From Paraburkholderia nodosa (GTDB lineage: Bacteria; Pseudomonadota; Gammaproteobacteria; Burkholderiales; Burkholderiaceae), in contig NZ_MCNV01000019.1 in the NCBI RefSeq assembly GCF_001718195.1, positions 1-64,000 of the forward strand: a stretch of 64,000 nucleotides of DNA, given 5' to 3'. The notes beneath the pieces are model-generated. The model was not told the origin of the DNA, searched no databases, and saw only the letters and a program-made list of their open reading frames with translations. The translations under genes and the position numbers were made by a program. This document shows positions 7,867 to 16,802 of the stretch, in pieces. Each line of letters begins with the position of its first letter. Position 1 is the first letter of the stretch.

Positions 7867-9618
7867 ATGAGCAAGAAGCGAAAGACCCCCGAAGAACTGC
7901 GCAGCCACCGCTGGTATGGCGTGAACGACCTGCGGTCGTTCGGCCATCGCTCGCGCACCGCGCAGATGGGCTACAGCCGCGAGGAGTACGCGGGCAAACC
8001 GGTGATCGCCATCCTCAATACCTGGAGCGAGATCAACCCTTGCCATACGCACTTCAAGCAGCGCGTGGAAGAGGTCAAGCGCGGCATCTGGCAGGCGGGT
8101 GGTTTCCCGATCGAACTGCCGGTGCAGACGCTTTCCGAGCCGTTCCAGAAGCCCACCACGATGCTCTATCGCAACTTCCTCGCCATGGAGGCGGAAGAGA
8201 CGATCCGTTCGTACCCGGCCGACGGCGTCGTGCTGATGGGCGGCTGCGACAAGACCACGCCCGCGCTGCTGATGGGCGCGATCTCGATGGACCTGCCGAC
8301 CATCTTCCTGCCCGCGGGTCCGATGCTCAACGGCAACTGGAACGGCGTGACGCTCGGTTCGGGTTCGGACACCTGGAAGCACTGGGCCGACCTGCGCGCG
8401 GGCAAGATCACCGAAGAGGACTGGAAGGGCGTGGAAGGCGGCATTGCACGCTCGCCGGGCCACTGCATGACGATGGGCACGGCATCGACGATGACGAGCG
8501 CCGCGGAAGCCTTGGGCTTCACGCTGCCAGGCTTCGCCTCGATTCCCGCGCCGGACTCGCGCCACGCGCAGATGTCGGCGAAGACGGGCATGCGCATCGT
8601 CGAGATGGTGTGGGAAGACCTGAAGCCGTCGGACATCATCACGCGCAAGTCGGTCGACAACGCCGTGACCACGTGTCTCGCGCTTTCGGGCTCGACCAAC
8701 GCGATCGTCCACATGATCGCGCTTGCGCGCCGCGCCGGTGTCGATCTCACGCTCGCGCAGTACGATGAAATCGCGCGCCGCACGCCGGTGCTCGCGAACA
8801 TCCGCCCGACCGGCAAGTACCTCATGGAGGACTTCTACTACGCCGGCGGCCTGCGCGCGATGCTCAAGGAACTCGGCGAGCTGATCGACGGCACGCAGAT
8901 GACCGTGAACGGCAAGACGCTCGGCGAAAACATCGCCGATGCGCAAATCTACAGCGAAGAGGTGATCTATCGCCGCGCGAAGCCGCTCATGCCGGATACG
9001 GGCCTCGCCGTGCTGCGCGGCAATCTCGCGCCGGACGGCGCCGTCATCAAGCCCGGTGCGGCGGAAAAGCGCCTGCACGTGCACACGGGCAAGGCCGTAG
9101 TGTTCAAGGATTACAACGACATGGCTGCGCGCATCGACAGTGAAGAGCTCGACTGCGACGAGAACAGCGTGATCGTGCTCCAGCACGCGGGTCCTGTCGG
9201 CGCGCCGGGCATGCCGGAGTGGGGCCAGCTGCCGATTCCGCAAAAGATTCTGCAGAAGGGCGTGCGCGACATGTTGCGTATTTCCGACGCGCGCATGAGC
9301 GGCACGAGCTACGGCGCATGCGTTTTGCACGTGGCGCCGGAATCGTTCATCGGCGGTCCGCTCGCCCTCGTGCAGGACGGCGACCTGATCGAGCTGAACG
9401 TGCCGGAGCGCCGCCTGAACGTGCTGATTTCGGACGAGGAAATGGCGCGCCGCAAGGCCGCGTGGGTCGCACCGGAACCGCGCTTCAGGCGCGGATATGG
9501 CGCGATGTACCAGATGCACGTGATGCAGGCCAACAACGGCTGCGAGTTCGACTTCATGCAGCGTGACGGCGTGGGCGGCTCGTGCGCCAGCGCCGGCGGC
9601 GAACCCGAGATTCACTAA
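7867..9618 (+). CDS. IlvD/Edd family sugar-acid dehydratase (L-arabinonate dehydratase-like)
   Basis: This 583-residue iron-sulphur dehydratase has the three family cysteines in NTWSEINPCH (Cys59), MGGCDKT (Cys127) and SPGHCMTMG (Cys200). The length fits the pentonate/hexonate dehydratases (about 570-595) better than biosynthetic IlvD. The N-terminus (RSHRWYGVNDLRSFGHRSR) is typical of L-arabinonate and related aldonate dehydratases. It removes water from an aldonate or aldarate to give the 2-keto-3-deoxy acid, which the DHDPS-family enzyme at 897 could take on. It sits 39 bases behind the importer. Which sugar acid it uses cannot be told from sequence alone. Confidence 0.82.
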   Translation: MSKKRKTPEELRSHRWYGVNDLRSFGHRSRTAQMGYSREEYAGKPVIAILNTWSEINPCHTHFKQRVEEVKRGIWQAGGFPIELPVQTLSEPFQKPTTMLYRNFLAMEAEETIRSYPADGVVLMGGCDKTTPALLMGAISMDLPTIFLPAGPMLNGNWNGVTLGSGSDTWKHWADLRAGKITEEDWKGVEGGIARSPGHCMTMGTASTMTSAAEALGFTLPGFASIPAPDSRHAQMSAKTGMRIVEMVWEDLKPSDIITRKSVDNAVTTCLALSGSTNAIVHMIALARRAGVDLTLAQYDEIARRTPVLANIRPTGKYLMEDFYYAGGLRAMLKELGELIDGTQMTVNGKTLGENIADAQIYSEEVIYRRAKPLMPDTGLAVLRGNLAPDGAVIKPGAAEKRLHVHTGKAVVFKDYNDMAARIDSEELDCDENSVIVLQHAGPVGAPGMPEWGQLPIPQKILQKGVRDMLRISDARMSGTSYGACVLHVAPESFIGGPLALVQDGDLIELNVPERRLNVLISDEEMARRKAAWVAPEPRFRRGYGAMYQMHVMQANNGCEFDFMQRDGVGGSCASAGGEPEIH

Positions 9619-9737
9619 GGAGACGAATTCGGCCGGGAGCGCTTCAGGGGTGATGCGCTCCTTGCCGGACAGGAGGCAATGTAGCAACCAGGGTTTTAAC
9701 GAGTATCAAACCACAACGACTAAAGATAGGACGACTG

Positions 9738-10937
9738 ATGAAAAAGACTATCCTCGCTTCCGCGCTTGGACTCGCCGCGCTGGGCGCTCACGCGCAAAGC
9801 AGCGTCACGCTGTACGGTATCGTCGATAACGGTATTGGTTATCAAAGCAGCTCCACCTCGCTGGGCAAGACTTCTGGCGGACGTTCGCTCGTCAAGATGG
9901 CGCAGGGCATCTGGGCCGGTTCGCGCTTCGGCTTGAAGGGCGGCGAAGATCTGGGCGGCGGCACGCGCGCGATCTTCACCCTTGAAGAAGGCTTCAATTC
10001 GGCAACGGGCGCACAGCAAACCACGAACCTGATGTTCAGCCGCCAGGCGTTCGTGGGTGTCACGAACGCGAACTACGGCACGCTGACGGCCGGCCGCCAG
10101 TACGCCCCGTACTACACGCTGCTTTCGCCGTACAGCCCGACCACGTGGCTGACCGGCGCATACGGCGCGCACCCGGGCGACATCGACTCGATGGACACCA
10201 TCTATCGCATCAACAACGCGCTGGTCTATACCTCGCCGAACATCGCGGGCCTGACCGTGAGCGGCATGTATGCACTGGGCGGCGTGGCGGGCAGCACCGG
10301 CGCAGGCCAGACGTGGAGCCTTGCCGCGCAATACCTGCACGGTCCGGCAGGCATCGCCGTAGGCTTCGAGCGCCTGCACAACGCGACGCCTAACGGCGGC
10401 GCATGGAGCGCGAACTCGACGGCTTACAGCAACGGCGAGCCGGGCGTGTCGGCTCTCACGAACGGCTTCCAGACGACACAGTCGCAGCAGCGCCTGGCTG
10501 TGACAGCTGGCTACCAGTTCACCTCGCAGTGGGACATTTCGGTGGCTTACTCGAACGTCCAGTACATTCCGGGCACGGGTTCGTCCTTCCACGACACGCA
10601 GATCTGGAACACGGGCGGCGTCGTGCTGCACTACAAGCCGATCACCGTGCTCGACCTCGCGGCTGGGTTCTCCTACACGCGCGCGACCAAGGCCAACGGC
10701 ATCCAGAGCTCGGCTTCGTACGCACAGTACAACCTGTCGCAGTACTACACGCTGTCGAAGCGCACGGGTCTGTACTTCGTCGAGGCGTACCAGCGCGCAG
10801 GCGGTCAGACGCTTGGCACGAACGGCGCGGGCAACATCATCAACGCGACTGCCGACATCGGCGATGGCCAGAACAGCGCGCCGTCCTCGTCGCGCAGCCA
10901 GGTGGCGGGCGCGATCGGTATCATTCACCGCTTCTAA
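9738..10937 (+). CDS. Gram-negative porin (Burkholderia OmpC type)
   Basis: This 399-residue outer-membrane protein has a signal peptide (MKKTILASALGLAALGAHA) and the mature start QSSVTLYGIVDNGIGY. It has the family strands FGLKGGEDLGGGTRAIF and LMFSRQAFVGV, and ends in the terminal aromatic of outer-membrane barrels (IGIIHRF). The family forms trimeric 16-strand diffusion channels. Its position after the importer and dehydratase suggests uptake of the sugar acid across the outer membrane. It has its own 119-base leader and a strong terminator behind it. Confidence 0.92.
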   Translation: MKKTILASALGLAALGAHAQSSVTLYGIVDNGIGYQSSSTSLGKTSGGRSLVKMAQGIWAGSRFGLKGGEDLGGGTRAIFTLEEGFNSATGAQQTTNLMFSRQAFVGVTNANYGTLTAGRQYAPYYTLLSPYSPTTWLTGAYGAHPGDIDSMDTIYRINNALVYTSPNIAGLTVSGMYALGGVAGSTGAGQTWSLAAQYLHGPAGIAVGFERLHNATPNGGAWSANSTAYSNGEPGVSALTNGFQTTQSQQRLAVTAGYQFTSQWDISVAYSNVQYIPGTGSSFHDTQIWNTGGVVLHYKPITVLDLAAGFSYTRATKANGIQSSASYAQYNLSQYYTLSKRTGLYFVEAYQRAGGQTLGTNGAGNIINATADIGDGQNSAPSSSRSQVAGAIGIIHRF

Positions 10938-10964
10938 GTCTTCACGCTCCGAAAGCAGTATGTT

Positions 10965-11004
10965 CGGCGGTGCCGGGTCGATAACCGGCGCCGCCGTTTT
11001 TTTT
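10965..11004 (+). terminator. Rho-independent terminator after porin
   Basis: Stem CGGCGGTGCCGG (10965-10976) pairs with CCGGCGCCGCCG (10985-10996) with one G-T pair and an 8-base loop. Eight T residues follow directly (10997-11004). Confidence 0.9.
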
Positions 11005-11086
11005 GCGGGCAGAGGTAGTAGAACATCTAATCTTCGAATATCCGGCCGAATCGATAAGATCCTGCGATGTTTCACGGAGAATCGGC

Positions 11087-12286
11087 ATGACATTCACGAC
11101 TTCCGCGCTTCATCTCTCCAACGTCAGGCTGGCCGACGGCCAGCGCGTTGGCGTCGCGCTCGCCGATGGCCGCATCGAGGCAATCGGACCCCACGTCGCG
11201 GCACAGCCGGGCGTACCAGTCGTCGACGGCGGCGCAGGGCTGCTGCTGCCCGGATTCGTCGAAGGCCACACGCACCTCGACAAGAGCAACTGGGGCCGCC
11301 CGTGGTATCGCAACGAGGTAGGGCCGCTGCTCACCGACCGCATCGCCAACGAGCGCGAATGGCGCAGGACCTCGGGCCACGATGCCGCCGCCCAGTCGCT
11401 CGCGCTGGCGCGTGCATTCGTGCAGGCCGGTACGACGCGCCTGCGGACCCATGTCGACATCGACACCGACGCGCGGTTGCGCTACCTCGAAGGCGTGCTC
11501 GCCACGCGGCAGACGCTGCGCGATGTCCTCGACCTGCAGATCGTCGCGTTTCCGCAGTCGGGCATGCTGATCCGGCCCGGTACGGTCGAACTGCTCGACA
11601 GCGCACTGGCGGCCGGCGCCGACGTGCTCGGTGCGCTCGACCCGGCGCTGATCGACGGCGATCCCGTGGCCTCGCTCGATGCCACGTTCGCACTGGCGGA
11701 GCGCCATCGCAAGCCGATCGATATTCATCTGCACGAACCCGGCGAGGTCGGGGCGTTCACGCTGAAACTGCTGCTCGATCGCGTGCAGGCGCTCGGCATG
11801 CAAGGTCAGGTGGTCGTGAGTCACGCGTTTTGTCTGGGCGCGTTGCCGGAGCGTGTGCGCGACGCATTGATCGACCGGATTGCGCAACTGCGCGTGGCGC
11901 TGCTGACGAGCGCGCCGCCTTCGTGCCCGGTTCCGCCGCTCAAGGTCTGCCGCGACAGGGGCGTGACGGTGTTTGGCGGCAACGACGGCATTCGCGACAC
12001 GTGGTCGCCGTATGGCGTGCCCGACATGCTCGAGCGTGCCATGTTGATCGGCTTGCGCTACGACTTGCGGCGCGACGACGATATCGCTATCGCATTCGAC
12101 TGCGTGAGCGTGGCCGCCGCGCGTGGCTGCGGTTTCGCCGACTACGGTCTGCAGGTTGGGGCGCGTGCGGACCTCGTGGTCGTCGAGGCGGAGAGCGTCG
12201 CGCAGGCCGTCGTCGCGCGGCCCAAGCGCAAGCTGGTTGTCGCGAATGGATGTGTCGTCGTGCGTGATGGGGAGTGGATCGTGTAA
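11087..12286 (+). CDS. Cytosine-deaminase-like metal-dependent amidohydrolase
   Basis: This 399-residue protein carries the metal-binding HxH in GFVEGHTHLDKSNWG (His61, His63). It also has the CodA-like motifs HLHEPGEVGAF (about 211-221), VVSHAFCLG and the metal/catalytic Asp in GNDGIRDTWSPYG. The fold is the amidohydrolase TIM barrel flanked by a small beta domain. CodA itself has HCDE where this protein has HLHE, so the substrate may be a different cyclic amide or amine. The ATG at 11087 follows GGAG by seven bases. It stands alone between the porin terminator and a convergent TetR gene. Confidence 0.75.
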   Translation: MTFTTSALHLSNVRLADGQRVGVALADGRIEAIGPHVAAQPGVPVVDGGAGLLLPGFVEGHTHLDKSNWGRPWYRNEVGPLLTDRIANEREWRRTSGHDAAAQSLALARAFVQAGTTRLRTHVDIDTDARLRYLEGVLATRQTLRDVLDLQIVAFPQSGMLIRPGTVELLDSALAAGADVLGALDPALIDGDPVASLDATFALAERHRKPIDIHLHEPGEVGAFTLKLLLDRVQALGMQGQVVVSHAFCLGALPERVRDALIDRIAQLRVALLTSAPPSCPVPPLKVCRDRGVTVFGGNDGIRDTWSPYGVPDMLERAMLIGLRYDLRRDDDIAIAFDCVSVAAARGCGFADYGLQVGARADLVVVEAESVAQAVVARPKRKLVVANGCVVVRDGEWIV

Positions 12287-12431
12287 GTGATCGGTGGGAC
12301 ATGCAGCACGGCGGCGCGTTCGGTCCGCCAAAAAGCGCTTCGCAGATTGCCAGGTCAGGGCTCGGTTCGACCCTTCTCTGTCGTTCCACTTAGAACAGCG
12401 TATGCAACTGCTGCGTGTTCTTCATCGGCCG

Positions 12432-12455
12432 CGGTGGCATCGTTAGATGCCACCG
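12432..12455. terminator. Perfect hairpin around the TetR stop codon
   Basis: CGGTGGCATC (12432-12441) and GATGCCACCG (12446-12455) form a perfect 10-base stem with a 4-base loop that holds the TAA stop of the minus-strand TetR gene. No T-run follows on either strand. It lies between convergent genes and may act as a weak two-way terminator or mRNA end protector. Confidence 0.45.
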
Positions 12456-13075
12456 TGCGCGGCGATGAACATGGCGACTGCCGACCGGCAATAGGATTCG
12501 ATTTCGTTGTCGTCCTCTGCTCTCGCCTCGTCGAAGCGGGCGATGAGCAGGAGATCGGATCCTTTGAACAGCGCGGCAAACAAGCGGGCCGACTGGAGAG
12601 CGTCGGGTACGTTCAGAATCGCTTTCGCGTGCAACTGACTCAACACGGCCTCGATTTGGGCGATGACATGCGCGGGCCCGGCATCGTAATGGAGCTTGCT
12701 TAACGACGGTTGATTCGTCTTGTCGGCCAACACCATGGCTTCGACACTGCGGACGTCCGGGCTCAACAGCGTGCGAAGCAGGGATGATCCCACCGCCATG
12801 AGCTGATCTTCGGCCGAACCGTCGACGCCTTCAGAAAGGGCCTGCGGTGCAAACCGATCGCAGCGGGCCACCATGGCCGCGCTGAACAGCGCCTCCTTGT
12901 TCTCGAAGTGCCGATAGATGCTGAGCTTGGATATCTTCGCGCGCTGGGCGACCTTGTCCATGGTCGTCGCTTGAAAACCCAATTCCACAAAGAGTTCGCA
13001 GGCGGCGTCGACGATCGTTTGGCGAAGCGCCTCGTTGGCGGGCCGGCCGCGCCGGCCCTGGCTGTTTTCGGTCAC
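12443..13075 (-). CDS. TetR/AcrR family transcriptional regulator
   Basis: This 210-residue protein has an N-terminal helix-turn-helix (about 14-60): TIVDAACELFVELGFQATTM followed by VAQRAKISKLSIYRHFENKE. A ligand-binding C-terminal half resembles AefR-type regulators. It is divergent from the thioredoxin-reductase-like gene at 13321. Between them lies a perfect 10-base-arm inverted repeat, which is the natural binding site for this protein. I infer repression of the 13321 gene and of itself; the inducer is unknown. Confidence 0.85.
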   Translation of the reverse strand: MTENSQGRRGRPANEALRQTIVDAACELFVELGFQATTMDKVAQRAKISKLSIYRHFENKEALFSAAMVARCDRFAPQALSEGVDGSAEDQLMAVGSSLLRTLLSPDVRSVEAMVLADKTNQPSLSKLHYDAGPAHVIAQIEAVLSQLHAKAILNVPDALQSARLFAALFKGSDLLLIARFDEARAEDDNEIESYCRSAVAMFIAAHGGI

Positions 13076-13089
13076 GTCAATTCCAGTAC

Positions 13090-13119
13090 TTGACAGTATT
13101 CAAATTCATGTATTACGAT
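13090..13119 (+). promoter_or_regulatory. Sigma70-like promoter for the 13321 gene
   Basis: TTGACA (13090-13095) and TACGAT (13114-13119) are 18 bases apart. The -10 lies inside the left arm of the operator at 13112-13137, so a bound TetR protein would block it. Confidence 0.55.
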
Positions 13120-13137
13120 ACCATTAAGTATCGTAAT
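13112..13137. promoter_or_regulatory. TetR operator, perfect inverted repeat
   Basis: ATTACGATAC (13112-13121), spacer CATTAA, GTATCGTAAT (13128-13137). The two 10-base arms match perfectly. The site lies 37 bases upstream of the TetR start and 184 bases upstream of the divergent oxidoreductase. Confidence 0.75.
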
Positions 13138-13320
13138 GTGCAAGCCAAGGGTGGTTTCACCGGTTGTCCAAATCAGGGTTCCCCGGGGCGCCCGGCGACA
13201 TCGAATGGGGCATTGTCCGGCCGGTCACCTACTCGCTGACCCTCTCAAGCGCGTATCGCCCGCCGATATTGCACACCACGCCCAGCCGACCCCTCCATCC
13301 ACAACACGGAGCCCAACACC

Positions 13321-14214
13321 ATGAATGACGTCATCATCATCGGCGGCAGCTTTGCCGGCCTCGCCGCCGCCCTGCAGCTCGGCCGTGCCCGCCGCAAGGT
13401 CACCGTTCTCGATACCGGCAGGCCGCGCAATCGCTTTGCCGGCCACTCGCATGGCCTGCTCGGCCACGATCACAAGCCGCCGCTGGACATCCTGGTCGAG
13501 GCGCGGCAGCAGCTGGTGCGCTATCCAACGATCAGGCTGGTCGATGCGCGGGCCGAGAGCGTGTCTGGCGCCATCGACGATTTCTGCGTCGTCACTGACG
13601 ATCACGAAAGCCTGAGGGCGCGACGCCTGATCCTGAGCTATGGCGTCGCCGACCAGATGCCTGATGTTCCGGGCTTTGCCGAAAGCTGGGGCACGTCCAT
13701 CGTGCCCTGCCCCTATTGCGACGGCTTTGAAGTCGCCGGCCAGCATTGGGGCCTCGTCTGGTCCAGCCCGCAATCGCACCAGTCTGCCAGGCTGTTCCGC
13801 GATTGGACTGACAAGTTGACTGTCTTCGCCGATGGTCATGACATTGCGGCCGATATCCAGGCCGATCTGGCGCGCCGCAACATACCTCTCGTCGATGGCC
13901 GGATCGTCGAGATCGCCCATCACATGGGCGATATCGCCACCGTCAATCTCGATACCGGCCGCAATGTCGCGGTCGATATCCTGTTCGCCCAACCGCGCAA
14001 CAGGCCGTCCGCAAGCCTGCATGAATCGCTGGGCCTCGCCACGGTCGATACGCCCACCGGCATCGTCCTCAAGGTCGACGAGCGCCGCCAAACCAGCATG
14101 CCCGGCATCTACGCCGCCGGCGACCTCGCCACGCCCTTCTTGCCCTCGGTCACCCAGGCATCATCGCAGGGCGCTATGGCGGGTATCTTCGCCCAGCAGT
14201 CGATGGTTGTTTGA
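13321..14214 (+). CDS. Thioredoxin-reductase-like FAD oxidoreductase
   Basis: This 297-residue protein has an N-terminal FAD Rossmann motif (VIIIGGSFAGLAAALQL, 4-20) and a redox-active disulphide CPYC (130-133). A C-terminal FAD motif (MPGIYAAGDLATPFLPSVTQ) completes the low-molecular-weight thioredoxin reductase fold. The second nucleotide-binding site, normally GxGxxA, reads GLVWSSPQSHQSA (about 143-155). NADPH binding is therefore altered or lost. The first motif is also GGSFAG rather than GxGxxG. It is controlled with the divergent TetR gene. The redox partner is unknown. It may be an electron-bifurcating-like or NADPH-independent relative, or may have lost function. Confidence 0.78.
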   Translation: MNDVIIIGGSFAGLAAALQLGRARRKVTVLDTGRPRNRFAGHSHGLLGHDHKPPLDILVEARQQLVRYPTIRLVDARAESVSGAIDDFCVVTDDHESLRARRLILSYGVADQMPDVPGFAESWGTSIVPCPYCDGFEVAGQHWGLVWSSPQSHQSARLFRDWTDKLTVFADGHDIAADIQADLARRNIPLVDGRIVEIAHHMGDIATVNLDTGRNVAVDILFAQPRNRPSASLHESLGLATVDTPTGIVLKVDERRQTSMPGIYAAGDLATPFLPSVTQASSQGAMAGIFAQQSMVV

Positions 14215-14310
14215 GAGCACAGATTCCTTTCTCCCGTTGCGTCGTCGCCTTCGAAAAGGGCGGCGTAGATCGGCGCGGTGAAGGACGGATCGTCGAGTCA
14301 AGGAGATGAC

Positions 14311-15174
14311 ATGGCAGAGCAAAGTGCCGATCGGGCCGGTGACTGGAAAGGTCAAAGCGGGGAGCGCTGGGTCGCGAACCAGGCCCGGCTCGACGCTATG
14401 GTGGCGGTCTTTGGCGAGGCCGCGATAGAAGCCGCCGCGCCCGCGACGGGTGAGCGCGTGCTGGACATCGGCTGCGGCGCGGGCGCGTCGAGTCTGGCTC
14501 TCGCAGCCCGCGTCGGCGCAGGGGGCCAAGTGCTGGGCGTGGACATATCCGAACCGCTGATCGGCCGGGCGCGCGCGCTTGCGCAACGGGATACGCCGGC
14601 CCTGTTTCTGGTGGCCGACGCCAGCAGCGCAGAGCTGCCCGAGGGCGCGTTCGACATCCTGTTCTCGCGTTTCGGTGTGATGTTCTTCGACAATCCGATA
14701 GCGGCGTTCGCCCACATGCGACGCGCGCTCCGGCCCGGCGGCCGGGTCGCTTTCGTCTGCTGGCGCGGCGCGGCCGAGAACGATTGGGTGCGCCTGCCGA
14801 TGGGCGCGCTCAAGGGCATCGTCCCGCCGAGCGTGCTGCCCGATCCCGAAGCGCCCGGCCCGTTTTCGTTCGGCGACCGGGGGCGCGTGGCACGCATCCT
14901 GACGGCGGCCGGCTTCACCGATATTGCTATCGCCCCCTTCGACGCTTCCGTCCCGTTCGGCGAGGGCGGGACGCGGGACGCTGCGATCGACGACGCGGTG
15001 AAGATGACACTCGAGGTCGGCCCGTTGTCGCGTGCGCTCGCTGATCAGCCCGACGACATCCGCGCCCGCGCCTCGGCCGCAGTTCGTGCCGCCTTCGCGG
15101 GCCTTCCCGGCGAGCGGTCGGTGATGATCAACGGCGCGGCGTGGATCGTCATGGCACGCAATCCGGTAAGCTGA
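14311..15174 (+). CDS. Class I SAM-dependent methyltransferase
   Basis: This 287-residue protein has motif I VLDIGCGAGASSLALAAR (50-67) and motif II LGVDISEPLIGRARA. The post-motif FDILFSRFGVMFFDNP resembles the UbiE/Methyltransf_11 group. The ATG at 14311 has AAGGAG eight bases upstream. It lies 96 bases after the oxidoreductase and is probably cotranscribed with it. The substrate cannot be deduced. Confidence 0.82.
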   Translation: MAEQSADRAGDWKGQSGERWVANQARLDAMVAVFGEAAIEAAAPATGERVLDIGCGAGASSLALAARVGAGGQVLGVDISEPLIGRARALAQRDTPALFLVADASSAELPEGAFDILFSRFGVMFFDNPIAAFAHMRRALRPGGRVAFVCWRGAAENDWVRLPMGALKGIVPPSVLPDPEAPGPFSFGDRGRVARILTAAGFTDIAIAPFDASVPFGEGGTRDAAIDDAVKMTLEVGPLSRALADQPDDIRARASAAVRAAFAGLPGERSVMINGAAWIVMARNPVS

Positions 15175-15377
15175 CAGGTGACGTCGACCGATGTGTCAGA
15201 ACCGGTCATTCCTCGTGTCTCGGGGAGGGCCTACCTTGAGCGCCGAACGGCCGGAACGCGACGCTGATTGGCCGTCGAGGGCAAAGAGCATTGGCTCTTG
15301 ATGGCCGACTGCTGCGCGACACGGTGCGGACGGCGACCCGAACTGGCCACGTAGTTTAGCGACAGGGCACGCCGCGC

Positions 15378-16802
15378 TCAGAGGAAGTTCCTGATTAGCA
15401 TCGTCACCCACCGCCAGGCACCGCCGCAGCCGGCGGCCCGGCAGCGCGCATCGGGATCCGCCAGAAGGCGGCCATTGGCGTCGCTCACCGAACTTGAGTT
15501 GCTCAGGAAGTACGCCACGCTGTCTTGCAAGGGATCGAGCCCGTCCTCAGGGATATCTATCCACAGGCCGTTTTCGGTATTCAAGCGGGCCGACAGCGAA
15601 TCGAAATTGAAACTGCCAAGATAATATCGATGGCCGTCGATGAGGACCAGCTTGGCGTGCATCATGCGGTTCTCTCGGTCGGAATATTCGCGCACCTCGA
15701 TCCCCGCATTCACCAAGCCGGGCAGATCGTCGGCATAGGCGCGCCCGACCGCGGGGAATTCCTGCGTGATGCTCGCCAGCGAGGCGCTCACCAGGATCAC
15801 GTGGACACCTTCGCGCTGCCTGCGCTCAAGCGCCTCGCGCAGTTCCGGAACCAGGATCAGGTAGGGGTTGATGATCAGGATTTCGTGCTGCGCCTTATCG
15901 AATGCTTCCAGCATGTCCTGCAACGTGCCTGGCGAGCGCTTGTCGGGCCAGTCGTGGACATAGTGCAGTCGCTCGCAGGCGATCGGCATCCAGGCGGGAT
16001 CAAAATACGCCCCGCGAGCGGGCGGAGCGGCGGGATCATTGGGCGTATCGGAGGCAGTGGGTGTATCGGTAGCGGCCAGGTCTGTCGCCAGGGCAGCAGC
16101 ATCGAGCGGAGCCTGCAGCCATTCGCGCCAATAATGGATGCGAGCCGGGTCCAGCGTCGGATAACCCTGCGAGTCTCGATAAGGACTTTCGACGTTGAGG
16201 AATTTTTCCGGCTCGGGGCGAACTACTTCCGGGCTATTCCAGAACAACGCGAAATGCTGGTACATGGCGTGCAGGGAGGAAGCCTCCTGGCCGGCGTCGC
16301 CCGACACCATCAAATCGCGCTCGCTGAGCCAGTTGCGGAAGCTCTCATCCCAGATCGAGGTACTGCCGATCACGGCCGTGTCGCCAACCAGGAACAGTTT
16401 GTCGTGCATGCGATGCGAAATCTCGACGAGATCGGATCGTGGATGGAAGATTCGGAGTTCAATGCCGGGCGCCACCTCGTGCAGGGCGACGATGAGTTCG
16501 TCCTCGAACGGGTAGTGCGGCTCGGGGCCGATGCCGTCGATCAGCAGCTTGACCGGCACGCCTCGGCGCGCAGCCTCGACCAGATGACGCAAAAGCAGGC
16601 CGCCGGTCTGATCGATTTCGAAGATGTAGGCGAGGATGCGGATCTGTTCGGTAGGCGCGGCACGGTCGACCAGCGCAATCCGCGACTGCATCAACTGACC
16701 GTCATCAAGACTGGCGACCAGGTCGACACATTGCGCGTGACCTTGCTGGGAAGAGGCAAACACGCACGCCAGAATGAGCGCCAGGCTTCTTGTTGTGGTC
16801 AT
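15378..16802 (-). CDS. Exported phospholipase D-like protein with two HKD motifs
   Basis: This 474-residue protein has a signal peptide (MTTTRSLALILACVFASSQQ, cleavage near AQC). Two complete HKD motifs are present: HDKLFLVGD (133-141) followed by GSTSIWD, and HAKLVLID (382-389) followed by GSFNFD. This is the pseudo-dimeric arrangement of PLD and cardiolipin-synthase-type enzymes, which form a phospho-histidine intermediate. The linker at about 250-270 is rich in Asp, Thr, Pro and Ala. Unlike cardiolipin synthases it lacks N-terminal membrane anchors, so it is probably periplasmic. It is convergent with the methyltransferase. Confidence 0.8.
   Translation of the reverse strand: MTTTRSLALILACVFASSQQGHAQCVDLVASLDDGQLMQSRIALVDRAAPTEQIRILAYIFEIDQTGGLLLRHLVEAARRGVPVKLLIDGIGPEPHYPFEDELIVALHEVAPGIELRIFHPRSDLVEISHRMHDKLFLVGDTAVIGSTSIWDESFRNWLSERDLMVSGDAGQEASSLHAMYQHFALFWNSPEVVRPEPEKFLNVESPYRDSQGYPTLDPARIHYWREWLQAPLDAAALATDLAATDTPTASDTPNDPAAPPARGAYFDPAWMPIACERLHYVHDWPDKRSPGTLQDMLEAFDKAQHEILIINPYLILVPELREALERRQREGVHVILVSASLASITQEFPAVGRAYADDLPGLVNAGIEVREYSDRENRMMHAKLVLIDGHRYYLGSFNFDSLSARLNTENGLWIDIPEDGLDPLQDSVAYFLSNSSSVSDANGRLLADPDARCRAAGCGGAWRWVTMLIRNFL

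Noticed and set aside
7273..9687. Open frame of 804 codons on the minus strand
   Set aside because: It lies antisense to the permease and IlvD/Edd genes, is rich in Arg and His, and arises from high GC3. No domain or start site is visible.
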